This document shows positions 24,369-34,654 of a stretch of 64,000 nucleotides of DNA, piece after piece (positions within the stretch are counted from its first letter, which is position 1; each line of letters starts with the position of its first letter). Source of the DNA: Urophycis tenuis (Eukaryota; Chordata; Actinopteri; Gadiformes; Phycidae); NCBI GenBank assembly GCA_036785325.1, contig JAXIVH010000032.1:4910610-4974609 (forward strand), read 5' to 3'. The translations under genes were made by a program, and so were the position numbers. Below the pieces are notes generated by a model. It was given only the letters and a program-made list of their open reading frames with translations, did no database searches and was not told where the DNA came from.

Positions 24369-25712
24369 AGCAGGGGCCTGCTGGCCGTAGGCGGAGTAGG
24401 ACGACTGCTGGCTGTAGCCGCCCGCCGAGGGCTGGCCTCCCCCACTGCTGCTGCTGTAGCCCCCGGAGTTATAGGACTGGCCCGGGTAGCTCCCTCCGCC
24501 CTGGCCGGGAGGAGATGACCCGTAGCCTCCTAGGATGGAATGAATGGATAGAACGCTCACGCTACACTGCGGTGTACCACGTATACCACATACCACAAAG
24601 ATGTACTATGTGTGCACCCTGTGTAAAGGTTAAGAGGCACGTACCAGAAAGACAATAAAGCATTGTCTAGTCAAAATACCTGAAAGAGGACAAACTGAAA
24701 TTTAAGATATACATAATTAAGTACCAGACTGGGGCTGGCCATAGCTGCCGTAGCCTCCTTGGTTGTAGGAGGCAGAGCCACTCTCTGGACTCTGGCTATA
24801 TCCTCCTCCGCCATACCCCCCCTGCTGGTTGTAGCCCTGGCCAGAGGGCTGCCCGTATCCTTGGTTAGCCGCACCGCCATAGGAACCATAGCTGCAGAAG
24901 AAACACAAAACAATCTATCTGGTTTGCATGTCTGGCGGCGATGACACATTTGACCGGGCATGAAACGAAATGTGAGGCTGAGGACTGGATCATGTGTATG
25001 CATGTTACATGTAGGCCTTTGTTATAAACAATGCCTTTTCCATCTAGAAACAAATATAGTAAATAATGATTATAATAATTATAATAATAACACTAACAAG
25101 AACAAGAAGAAGAAGAAGAAGAACAACAACAACAACACCACATCAAATCACTTACCCCTGCGGAGTTGATTGGGAATATTCTGCAGGGAAACAGAACGCG
25201 GCTGTCACTCATCACAAGCATCACACTCAAACACAAGCACTGTTATAAACATGCATGGAAAGCCTAAGGAGCAGGCGACCACATATTCAAGAGAAAGCAA
25301 TACGTGTGTATGATCCAGTAGTAGATGCATAATAATAACACGATCATTCATTTAACCGAAACGGAGTGCAAAGCCATGTCAGTCATTGGGTTTTAATGCA
25401 CTAGCATGAACTAGGTCAGCAGCACGGATCAGCTAATATAACTAAGATTGCTCAATGGTAAATGCATGAACTGTAATAGTTAACCTTCTGCGGTATATCA
25501 CGTCTTGAGTTTCAAACAACTCGTATACGACAATATAACCTGATTGTAGCGCCACGTCCCAACCATCCCTTGATCTGAACGTTTAGCTCAGGTTAACGCT
25601 GCCCTGCCCTGCAGCGCTGCGCTCACGATAGCACGGCTCACAGAACGTAGCCCGCCTCAACATCTGAGTATTTCAAATACCGATAAACAAATGCCTTACC
25701 GTTGGATGCCAT
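7229..25712 (-). CDS. fus: FUS RNA-binding protein (FET family), complete, 14 exons
   Basis: Exons on the minus strand: 25700-25712, 25156-25180, 24725-24891, 24313-24529, 23742-23983, 23180-23390, 16943-16977, 11677-11786, 10228-10357, 10003-10101, 9713-9905, 9513-9610, 7488-7620 and 7229-7268. They sum to 1713 bases, 570 aa (human 526). It starts MASN. Residues 1-221 are the SYGQ/G-rich prion-like domain, with a run of about 11 Gln from CAG repeats in exon 4. About 222-300 is RGG1. About 305-395 is the RRM (IFVQGL, KGEATVSF). A Gly-rich RGG2 follows, then a RanBP2-type zinc finger near 475-505 (W-K-C-x4-C, C-x2-C), RGG3, and a C-terminal PY nuclear localisation signal ending RDRPY. FUS binds RNA and nascent transcripts, acts in splicing, transcription and DNA repair, and is imported by transportin. 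Exon 7 is 35 bases between introns of 6.2 and 5.2 kb. Exon 8 has a tandem CAGCAG acceptor. The left-neighbour and right-neighbour proteases and kat8 match human 16p11.2. Confidence 0.96.
7726..7945 (+). mobile_element. tRNA-related SINE with the common fish 3' tail
   Basis: A degenerate tRNA-like head (ATAGCTCAGGTGGGCGG, then GGCTCGATGCCC) leads into a body and ends in TTGTAAGTCGCTTTGG plus ACAAAAGCGTCTGCT. That tail is shared by many fish SINEs and by L2 LINE 3' ends. An ATGTAAA-type repeat ends the element. Confidence 0.65.
8196..8412. repeat. Compound (GT)n/(GCGT)n repeat
   Basis: About 215 bases alternating between GT, GCGT and GCGC units, purine-pyrimidine alternating throughout. It is capable of forming Z-DNA. 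The ORFs called in it are repeat artefacts. Confidence 0.93.
8860..9200. promoter_or_regulatory. CpG-rich block inside a fus intron
   Basis: GC- and CpG-dense sequence (clusters such as GCCGCGGCGCGC) in an otherwise ordinary intron, with a YY1-like AAGATGGCCGC at about 9164-9174. It resembles an internal CpG island or a fragment of a promoter. No ORF or RNA fold is clear enough to name. Function not shown. Confidence 0.35.
10476..10967. mobile_element. hAT-type MITE with 8-base target duplication
   Basis: 492 bases beginning TAGGGGTTGCA and ending TGCAACCCCTA, a perfect 11-base terminal inverted repeat. Direct copies of CAATGTAC flank it at 10468-10475 and 10968-10975. Subterminal regions carry several AGTCGACT motifs in both orientations. 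An 8-base duplication and this terminus fit the hAT superfamily. It encodes no transposase, so it is non-autonomous. Confidence 0.88.
11285..11345 (+). repeat. SINE/L2-type 3' tail fragment
   Basis: Contains TTGTAAGTCGCTTTGG and AAAAGCGTCTGCTAAAT without a recognisable head. It is a solo tail of the family seen at 7726-7945. Confidence 0.6.
11787..16942. other. fus intron 7 (5.2 kb)
   Basis: A long intron after the 35-base exon. It includes an ATT/TAA palindromic simple repeat at about 12877-12925, a tRNA-Glu-like half at about 15956-16000, and two unrecognised ORFs of about 145 codons (11928-12359 plus, 13170-13607 minus). No extra fus exon was found. FUS introns 6 and 7 are known retained introns in mammals; whether these act the same way is inference. 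Confidence 0.55.
17790..17872. repeat. (TA)n microsatellite
   Basis: About 40 TA units, flanked by ATACAGTATAAG, in fus intron 6. Confidence 0.95.
17944..17987. repeat. (ATT)n microsatellite
   Basis: About 14 ATT units, 70 bases after the TA run in fus intron 6. Confidence 0.93.
18058..18117. repeat. Perfect 60-base palindrome (29-base arms, 2-base spacer)
   Basis: The left arm starts ATTGGCCAGGCCAGGCACTA and the right arm is its exact reverse complement, with only TT between the arms. RNA from either strand could fold into a mismatch-free hairpin. The loop is too short for a standard microRNA precursor. Confidence 0.95.
18321..18365. repeat. 15-base tandem repeat, 3 copies
   Basis: Three identical copies of AGCGTAGCGCTCTGC. 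Confidence 0.9.
19207..19650. repeat. 36-base tandem array interrupted by a LINE tail
   Basis: Units built on TTTAACATAGACTGTATA plus TAATACAGCTTAAACTGA occupy 19207-19350 and resume at 19556-19650. The block between them is foreign. Confidence 0.8.
19367..19550 (+). mobile_element. LINE 3' end inserted in a tandem array
   Basis: About 180 bases resembling a non-LTR 3' UTR, ending with GACAATAAAGATACTTGAAT and then TCTTGAAT repeats, the short terminal repeat typical of such elements. It splits the 36-base array. Confidence 0.6.
20010..20920. mobile_element. Probable non-autonomous DNA transposon
   Basis: The ends GGCCTAGTTCACACTACAAG and, reversed, GGCTCCGTTCACACTGCAAG form imperfect inverted repeats (17 of 21 bases). 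Both sides also have related TCCGATC / CGGATCTGA subterminal motifs. A short 20-base direct repeat (TGACCTTAG-type) lies inside at about 20203-20280. No transposase is encoded. No clear target duplication was found. Confidence 0.5.
24338..24368 (-). repeat. (CAG)n polyglutamine tract in fus exon 4
   Basis: About 10 CTG units on the plus strand, read as CAG on the coding strand, giving about 11 consecutive Gln in the prion-like domain. Confidence 0.92.
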
Positions 25713-28311
25713 TTCGGCTTGTGAAAAATGAATTTAAAGGACCAAAACCAATGACGCTAACAGAGCTCTCCGATAGGTGCTAATCAAAGACCGACTGATG
25801 CAGGAGCGCCACCGGGCGGCCAAACCCGAGACTCGCCGCTGCAGCTCCTCTGCTGAGGAGTAAGTGGGGGGAGGTGAACACAACAGCTGTGGATGCTTTG
25901 TGTACGTTTTGTTGCCTGTAGGATTATGTGTCATTTAAACTGGGAACCGGAGGGGCATGTCCCCACCACTTAAGAATGGCCGAGTTCGTCCCCATCACAT
26001 TTTAAGAGCAGCATTTGTTTAAACAATTCTGATTGGTAAATGTTATTTAGATCATTCCTTCAGTTGTTTATATTTCGTCCTATTTTAGGGCAGTGATGTT
26101 TGATGTTGTTATCGTTTGGATAACTGACATGCATTAGGGCTTCTTTCTGCAATAGACGTGATAAGGAGGCTGTGGATGCGATGCTTATGGGTGGATGCTA
26201 ATCGCGCGGTCACGTGGTTGCTTTAAGGAGCGTGTTCTTATTGTCCACTCCGCAGCTCAGGCTGTGCCGTTGTGATGCGCCGCTGTGCAATTATTTCTCT
26301 CGCCGTTATCGACTCTGTCCTCATACCGATCCATATATTGAAGACCGTTAAACAAATAATATTCTGAGCACTTATGTCCCCATTATAATACAGTGACGCC
26401 CTTGCGTAGTCTATGTGAAAATAGTATCAAAAAATGAATGATGCATCAATGTGTAGCCTTCTAGTTCCCAATGCTATACAGTCAAATAAAATACCCCATA
26501 ATTGAGTTAATATCTTTACTATTATTTTTACTTTTTCACTCTCAATCATTTCATTTGACATTTTTCTAGGAGAGCATATCTGCATAACCGGCACCTTCTT
26601 CCTTTCCCTACTGACCTTTAAGTCAGTGTGGATATTTCCATGTTTGAAAATTCATAGTTTGTTGTTAAATCTCAATAATTATGATAAAGGGACAAAAGCA
26701 TAGACAACACGGCAGAGCACCACCCTGTCACATGGTATGGAGTTATGTTTGTCTCTGAGTATCACTTCAAGTTTCATATAATCGTCATAATCATCATAGG
26801 TCTGTAGAAAAAAAAAAAACATAGGAACACAGAACATAACATGTTTAAAAGGTGATACATTTATAGGCACTGGATAGGGTATCAATAAAAAAGAAGATAT
26901 AAAATAAGTTCTTCAGTGTTGTTCATTTGCCTGGCGAGTGGCTGTCCCATCTGGAGAGTCTTGCAACACAAAACTCAGTTGTGGCCAAAATCTAGTTTTG
27001 TTTCACAGCATCTGCAAATGCTGCTACTGATTTTTATCAAATACAAAAGCTCACTCAACATACAAAACATGGCCGCATTATGCAAGCTAATGTGGTGATA
27101 CAAGATGAGTGAAAACATAATTCAAGGCATCAATCATCTTCCAAGGCCTTGGAGTCTGATGCAAGTAGTATATGGGTTTGGGGGTATGAGAAACACATGT
27201 AGTGTGGCAACAACAGTGACAGAAAGTTGTCAGGAGTGAACTAGCTACGAGTAAAAAATGAACACAACGTGTAAACTTGTTTGTTGGATCATTAAACAAC
27301 CAAATGCAGAAAAGTGAGTCAGAAAAAGTTGGATCAAGATCACTGGTTCTGTGCCTATTAACCAATCACTAATCGCTAATCACTAACCTCAATGTCAGTC
27401 ACAGGAGTGCTATAAAAGCTTGTTGGATAGCTACAGACATTTGAGGTCATAGTTCCTCTTCTAATCATGGTGTCACAGCTCTTGGTCAGTGTTACATGTG
27501 ATGTCAACGTTCAACACCAAATACCAAAACACAACATCACATAATCACACAACAATAATCACACTGTCATGTTTGCCCCTCTATTTAAACGGATTACCAG
27601 TAAAAAAAATAAAATAAAATGTTGTACAATGTACATGTATCATAATTATTAACCTAATTGGCAAACTAAAGACATAATTAAAGTAGAGTATAAAAAAAGA
27701 AACAATTTACGACCACTGTAAACCACCTTCACTTCAGTTCCACCGAGAGTCCCAAATAAAAAAACGATTTTAAGCTAAATCATGATATGAACCAACCCCT
27801 CTGATATGTACTGCCATGCCACAGTCGATGTGAAGCTATGTCGTGTGATATGTTCATACCGGGGAGCTCAAAGCGTCGTGAGATACTGTACATAAACAAT
27901 ATGGCAGTCACACATCACTTCTGTGTGGTGAGCTGAAGTTGAACAAACGCTAAACTAGCTTAATGCATTTGGGTCAGATAACAACAAATTAGCCTGCCCT
28001 GCACAACCACCAACCGTTTCTGAAACTACTGGTTGTTATTTGCTGTTATTTGCCTTTCCACTGCTATTCAAATTACCCCCCCCCCACCCCCAGAAGAAAG
28101 TGAAGGCACAACTGTGACCTTGAATGTGCCTCCACCATTTTCTTTCTTCATTCAATTCATTCATTAATTACTACATGTTATTACTTGTTAGCTATTTTTC
28201 CTTGAAAAAATTGACATAAAAAAAAAACTTCAAAGCAGTGAATCCCTAGTAATCACATACAATGGAAAAAAATTATGCTCCAGTAAAACAAAGCAGACCA
28301 TCCTCTGTAGC
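25713..28311. other. Intergenic region between fus and the second serine protease
   Basis: The left part is the fus upstream region (5' UTR/promoter; a CCAAT-like ACCAATGA lies near 25745). The remainder is AT-rich. One short acceptor-like exon candidate on the minus strand (about 26682-26806) is discussed as a finding. No known gene was recognised. Confidence 0.5.
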
Positions 28312-31300
28312 TCAACTCAACAGCAGTAAGTAGGCCAGTGTTAGAGCGAGCACCAGCTCCAGGGTAACAGTGCTCCTCCAGCCAGTGCCTATCAGCTGTG
28401 CCTCCGGGACTGTGGCCCTGATGAAGCTGGCGAACGCGGACACCTTGGAGTACACGCCGGGGCGGTTGGGCTGAGCACAGCCCAGACCGAAGCTCACCAC
28501 CCCCGCCTGGATCCAGGTGTCGTTGCCCATCGGACAGACCAGCGGACCTCCAGAGTCTCCCTGCAGCCAAGGGCCAGACACATGAGGTGGGCACAACTGT
28601 CAAGTGTGTGTGTGTGTGTGTGTGTGTGCATGTGTGTGTGCAGTGTCTGTGTGCTGTGATGTGTGCATGGAATGTGTCATCTCATCTATACATTTTATTT
28701 ATGTCCAACTAGACATAGACAGAGGCAGTACAACATCGTTGGTATGTGTGTGTGTGTATTTCTGACCGACACATCACACATCCTGTGAGCCTGCTCTGCA
28801 GCTCATGTTGCAGTGTGTGAGACTGAGAAGCGGGGCCTCACCTGACAGGAGTCCTTGCCCCCCTCCCGATAGCCAGCGCAGATCATGTCTGACTGGATGT
28901 CCACAACCTCACCGTCGGCGGACTCAGCGCTGTACATTCGGCGGCAGGAAGTCCGCTCAACAATTGGCACCTGCACTTCCTGCAGAGATCCCACCCCCGC
29001 CAGAGAAACTGTGGTTTGGGGAAAGATGGTGGGGTTAAAAAAATGACAGGAACTGCCCCCACCCACCCACCCACTCATATGCAACTCGTCTGACAACTAT
29101 GCCGCCGTAGGGAATGTTTTTCTATTGGGCAGCATTATCCAAAATGGGGACTAAAGATTCACCAGGGGTCAGAGTGCCGAATTGTACTTTGGTTATTCTG
29201 TTACAAAGTACAGTAAAGTGAATGAATTATTGTAGTTTATGAAACGTAGGCTTTTCCATGTGCTTTAATAGAATTGGAGAGAATGGCTTAAAGCTGCAGT
29301 ACTTTCCCTCCAAGATTATTATACATGGTTTTAAAAAAGAATATGTTTTTTACATGTAAAGAATATGTAACACATTTGAACACAACCCAGCCAAAACAAT
29401 AACCACATCATGGAGGTTATAACCTGGGGTAGCAATCAGGATATCTAGACTCATCGCATTTGGCACAAGCATCAGTTAAGATGATATGGTTTGCCTACAC
29501 AAGTACAGTCAGGCCAGCCGTTCGGTAAAAACAAAAACAACACTGGGCTGGCAACCGACGCGTTCATCTTTAGCTACAGAATTAAACAATCAACCACAAA
29601 CAACAATTGCAATTAACGTAACAACCTCTCGTTCCCCGAACCCCCCCCCCCCAGCCACCCACCTCCTTCCTGGGTGTTGCCCCAGCCGGTGACATAGCAG
29701 GGGCTGCCACCGGGGAATGACACCCCCTCGTCCGGGAGACAGACGGGCCGCACGTACTTGCTCCAGGTCACCGGCTCGGCCAGCTGCACCAGCGCCAGGT
29801 CATTGCCCGTCTCGGGGCTCTCATAGCCGGCCGGCACCAGCACCCGCGCCACCCGCCGCTGGCTCTCAAACTGGTTGAAGCCGTTGAGCTGGTGCCTCCC
29901 CACATACAGCCTGTAGCTGGACACCTCGGACGGGCTGGGGGGGGGGAAGGGAAACCCATCGACAATCAGGCACAGAACGACCAGTCTTTATAAAAGTTAG
30001 TCTTTTTGTGTTACATTGTGCGCCTGAAGTGTGGGTCGTTAATGCTCTTCTAAGGAGAATTGGCCGCTCTTTCATAGAGCTCAATGTCTGGCAGTCTGAT
30101 CTTAAGACCGTTTGCATAATTACTGAATAATGCATGAGAGCAGCCCAGTCCGCCGCCTGACTGATGTTGGCTTGGACCGATACTGGCAAAGCACTTCGCA
30201 CGTAGCACTTCGCACCCAAGTTCACAAACACAGATTTGACTAAAGAGGACAAGACGGCCAATTCCGATCTATCTTTGTACATGTGTGTGTCCGTGTTCCA
30301 TCTTCGGTGAAACTTCCAAGTTCATTGCAACCACACACATGGAGGGCACTGGATGAGAGGACATCTAAATGACGTACGTCGTACATACGCTGCATTCAAT
30401 CCTCTGGCTTTATTAATATCAGTCACATTGCACATTGAACAACAAAACAACTCACGTTGGGAAGCAGTGGGCGGCAGAGAGCACCCAGTCCAGGGCAATG
30501 AGCGAGCCTCCGCACACGTGTCCGCTGGACCCCATCTGGATGTCCACCTGCCACGGCCACGCCCCCGGCCACGCCTCACTACCTCCCACGATGCGGTTCC
30601 TCAGGGGAGCCTGGCCACACACTGCAGAGGAGGAGGAGGAGGGAGAAGAATGAAGTGATGGTCTGATGGTCTACAGGTCCAGATGGCATCAGCTCCAGAG
30701 TACTAAAGACCTGTGCTGACCAGCTAAGAGAGGTGGTGTTGTACATCTTCAATCTGAGTCTCAATCTGGTCCTGTGGATGACTTTCTGTGTGGTTCCCCT
30801 GCCAAAGACGGTGCATCCACAGGAGCCTAACAACTTCAGACTGGTGGCGCTAACGTCACACCTGATGAGGACTCTGGAGAGGATTGTGCTTGACTACCTC
30901 TGACCTCAGGTGAGCTTGGTGCTGGACCCGCTGCAGTTTGTTGACCAGTTAAACATTGTGGTAGACGACACAGTCATCTACCTGCTGCACAGGTCCCTCT
31001 ACCACCTGGAGGAGCCTGGAAGCATTGTGGGGGTCATGTTCTTTGACATCTATAGTGCTTCCAATACCATACAACCATCGCTCCTCAGAGTTTAGTTGAA
31101 GGGAGTGGACTCCCAGCTGGTGGCCTGGACTACAGACTACCTCACCAACAGACCCCAGTATGTGAGGCTCCATGACTGCGTGTCTGATGTGGTGGTGTGC
31201 AGCACGGGGGCCCCACAGGGAACAGTCCTGTCCCCCTTACTGTTGACCCTCTACACATCAGACTTCAACCATAGCACCAGCAGGTGTCACCTTTAGATAT

Positions 31301-34300
31301 TCTCTGATGATATAGTCATTGTAGGCTGTATCTCAGAAGGGGGATGAAGGTGAGTACAGGAGACTCATTGGGGATTTTGTTAACTGCACTGAACTGCCTC
31401 CACCTGAATGCCGGCGAGACCAAAGAGATGGTGGTCGACTTCCACAGGAGGAAATCCAGGGCAAGGGTTCACCTCAACAACAGAGTGGACTGGTTGGATA
31501 ATTCAGATGCTCTGTACAAGAAGGGCCACAGTCATCTCCACCCGCTGAGGAGACTGAGGTCCTTTGGTGTGTGTAGTGCACTGTTAAAGACCTCCTACAT
31601 ACATAGTAATCATCCTATTAAAGATGAACAGTGCAATTGGTAGATGACCGTGCAATTGGTAAATGAGTCTGACTGAGGTGTAAATATAAAAATAGATGTG
31701 CAGATATAAATTGTGCAAAATAGATGTGCAAATGTGCAAAATGTGCAAATGTACAGGATTTTTCAGGTAATGTAAGAAAGACATGTGAGAGGACATAAAA
31801 TAACAACAGCCTAGGAAAACAGTCATGAGGTGTGGAGTGTGGTGTTTAGTCCATTATCAGGAGGTGTAGGGGCTTCCAAGACGTTGGGAGTGGGTGGTTG
31901 AGGTGTTGTAGAGTCTGATAGCTAATGGGATGAAAGAGCCCCCCAAGCGCTTTGAGGCACGTGGCTGAGTGAGCCTGTGGCTGAACGTGCTCCTGAGTTG
32001 CCTCAGCTCGGCATAGAGAGGGTGAGAGGGGTTGTCCAGGATCGACTGCAGCTTTCCCCTCATCCTCCTCTCTGTCACTGCCTCCACAGTCCAGCTTCAT
32101 CCCCACCACAGAGCTCGCCTTCCTCACCAGCTTATTCAGCTTGCTGGCACCTCCGCTCCCAATGCCTCCGCCCCAGCACACAACAGCGAAGAAGGTGACA
32201 CTGGCAACCATAGACTGGTAGAACATCCGTAGCAGCCTAGTGCACACATTGAAAGATCTGAGCCTCCTCAGGAAGAACAGCCTACTCTGTCCTTTCCTGT
32301 AGAGGGCCTCAGTGTTGTCCGACCAGTCCAGTTTATTGTTCAGGTGCACCCCAAGGAACTTACAGGTATCCACCATATCCACCTCTTCCCCATTTATGGA
32401 AACCGGTAATGGGGGGCTCTTTCTGCGCCGGAAGTCCACCACCAGCTCCTTGGTGTTGAGCTGAAGGTGGTTCCCGTCACACCATCCCACAAAGTTCTTA
32501 ACTAGTTCCCTGTACTCCTGCTCCCTATTGTCTGTGATGCATCCAATAATGGAGGAGTCGTCAGAGAACTTCTGTAGGTGGCATGTTTGGGAGTTGTAGC
32601 AGTTGTAGCTGAGGTGTAGAGGGTGAACAAGAATGGTGAAAGTACAGTTCCCTGGGGTGTGCCATTGTTGCTTGTCACCATGTCTGACAAGCAGTGTCGC
32701 AACCTGACATACTGTGGCCTGTCTTTGAGGTAGTTCGTAATCCATGCCACCATGTCAGGATCCACCTGCATCACCAGGAGCTTCTCAGCCACCCGGCCTG
32801 GCTGGACGGTGTCGAAAGCACTGGAGAAGTCGAAGAACATGATCCTCATCATGCTCTGTGGCCTCTCCAGGTGTGTATAAGCTCTGTGAAGCAGGTAGAT
32901 GATAGCATCCTCCACGCCGATGTGGGTCTGGTACGCAAACTGCAGAGGGTCCAGGCAGTCACGCACCATGGGCCTGAGGTGATCCAGAACCAACCTCTCA
33001 AAAGTCTTCATGACGTGTGACGTTAGAGCCACAGGTCTGAAGTCCCCCGGAGCGTTGGGACGACCCTTCTTCGGCACAGGGACTACTACGCAGGATGTCT
33101 TCCATAGTGTTGGCACCTTCTTTCAGCCTCAGGGAGAGGCCGAAAAGATGTGTGAACACTCCTGCCAGCTGCTCTGCGCAGATCTCGAGCACCCACGGGC
33201 TGATGTCGTCGGGTCCTCTGGCCTTGTTTGACCTGATCCTCGTGAGCTGTCGTCTCACGTGGCTGGTGTTGATGGTTGGGGTTGTTATTGCTGGGGTCGC
33301 AGGAATAGTAGGTGTGGCGAGGGGATGACTGTCCTCTGGGCTGGACATTGGTCCAGCCTCCCTGTGAGTGTGGAACGGGAGGGAGAGAGAGAGAGAGGGT
33401 GGTGCTGGGAGGGGAGGTGCAAGAGCTGCCATGCCCGGGTCTAGTGGTACAGCAGGGAGATGAATAGAGCAGGAGGGGGGATGGGGTGTTGATCTGGCCC
33501 CAGTTGGTGGGTCAAATCTGTTAAAAAACAGGTTTTACTCGACGGCCCATTCCTTTGTCCCCTCCTGTGATCCTCCGGCAGTTTTCAAGCCAGTCAGTAT
33601 GTTTACATGCAGCAAGAAATTCGAATTTCTAATCGTATAAGACATCGTTCTCACTTTTAAAGTGCATGTAAACACCTTAATCCGACCTACTTCGGACATC
33701 TCAAAATCGGATAACACGCCCAGATTATTCGTTCATAGTCGGACTTTTAACTGCATGTATACTCAGCAATCGGATCTGAATCGGATTTTGCATTCTGCGC
33801 ATACGCAGCGCCATTCTGGGCATGCGCAGCGCCACATAGCGTCCGGAGTCAGCCCATGCTCCGGCTGTTAATCCGATTCTCTGAATGGCATGTATACTCG
33901 GACAAGTGATCCGGTCTTACGCATTTCATTATCTGATCCGATCAGAAATTCGAATTTCTTGCTGCACGTAAACGTACTGACTGATGGTTCTCACCCCTGC
34001 CCACCTCTCGGGGGTTGTTCTGCTGCAGCTTCCCCTCTATTCTGTTTCTGTAGCAGTCCGTAGCCCTCCTCAGTTCCCTCATCAGCTCTCTTTGTATCTC
34101 CCTCTGTGTGTCCTCATTGTCTCCTGCCATGAAGGCTCTCCTCTTCCGGTTCAACAGGACTTTGATGTCCCTGTTGATCCAGGGTTTGCTGTTGGGGAAG
34201 CAGCGGACCTTCTTGGTAGGGACAACACTCTCCTCACAGAACTTTATATAGTCCATGACGCATTGAGTGAGACAAGGCAAAGGGGATATTCTTTGGTATA

Positions 34301-34654
34301 ATATGATGTGCCATACATAGTGTAAACCTCTGGCACAATGTCATGTTATTCATGCCAGGCATTATTGAACATGATGTCCAAACAGCAAACTAGTGTTCAA
34401 CAGAGCTTTGTCATTTGTGTCGTGTAAGGCAGAACTGACATTATCATATTTAAGTATTTGTTTAATTTGATTGCGGTATTTCAATTGTTTTCCTTTACCT
34501 TGAGAGAGGCATGTCCTCAGACCTGTGGGAGGAGCAGACATATTGACCTCGTGAGGATAAATTACACAAATGAATACGTATTTTGTTTTAAGAAATACAA
34601 AAGATCCTGGTGTTACTCACCTGTTGCTACCAGAACAACGAGGAACGTGTTCAT
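28312..34654 (-). CDS. Prostasin/testisin-like membrane-anchored serine protease, complete
   Basis: Six exons on the minus strand: 34621-34654, 34499-34522 (24-base microexon), 30456-30621, 29663-29934, 28842-29008 and 28312-28560. They sum to 912 bases, 303 aa. The signal peptide starts MNTFLVVLVATG. Activation occurs at NR|IVGG (residues 29/30). The triad is His71 (AAHC), Asp120 (GNDLALV) and Ser224 (GDSGGP). Asp218 predicts trypsin-like Lys/Arg specificity. The tail ends in a hydrophobic stretch (ELVLALTLAYLLLLS), fitting a GPI-anchor signal or C-terminal membrane segment as in prostasin (PRSS8) and testisin (PRSS21). Such enzymes act at the outer face of epithelial cells. Its position between fus and kat8 matches human PRSS8/PRSS36. 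Intron 2 (30622-34498) is filled with LINE copies. A PRSS27-like assignment is also possible, so no symbol is given. Confidence 0.9.
28601..28632. repeat. (GT)n microsatellite
   Basis: Short GT run with interruptions in the last intron of the protease gene. Confidence 0.85.
30650..31640 (+). mobile_element. Rex1/L2/CR1-group LINE fragment, copy A
   Basis: Plus-strand RT coding with stops and frameshifts: GPDGISSRVLKTCADQL, then LVALTSHLMRTLERIVLDYL, LDPLQFVDQ, VMFFDIYSA and GAPQGTVLSPLLLTLYTSDF, then a 3' region. It belongs to the same family as copy B but is 5'-truncated. It starts within about 30-45 bases of the acceptor of protease exon 3 (30621). Confidence 0.8.
31846..34280 (-). mobile_element. 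Rex1/L2/CR1-group LINE, copy B
   Basis: Minus strand. 33984-34280 encodes the region just before the RT (KPWINRDIKVLLNRKRRAF). After a 393-base MITE the reading resumes with NKARGPDDISPWVLEICAEQ, VVPVPKKGRPNAPGDFRPVA, MFFDFSSAFDTVQPG and GTPQGTVLSPFLFTLYTS. Near 32620 the frame shifts, and the C-terminal RT and tail continue to 31846. The usual YADD box region is damaged around the frameshift. Copies A and B are tail to tail. Confidence 0.82.
33591..33983. mobile_element. MITE with 40-base terminal inverted repeats nested in LINE copy B
   Basis: The ends CAGTCAGTATGTTTACATGC and, reversed, CAGTCAGTACGTTTACGTGC continue into AGCAAGAAATTCGAATTTCT on both sides: 38 of 40 bases match. The interior carries several AATCCGA/TCGGAT motifs. 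No ORF of note. Removing it restores the LINE reading, so the insertion is younger than the LINE. A target duplication is not clear, at most 3 bases with one mismatch. Confidence 0.85.
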
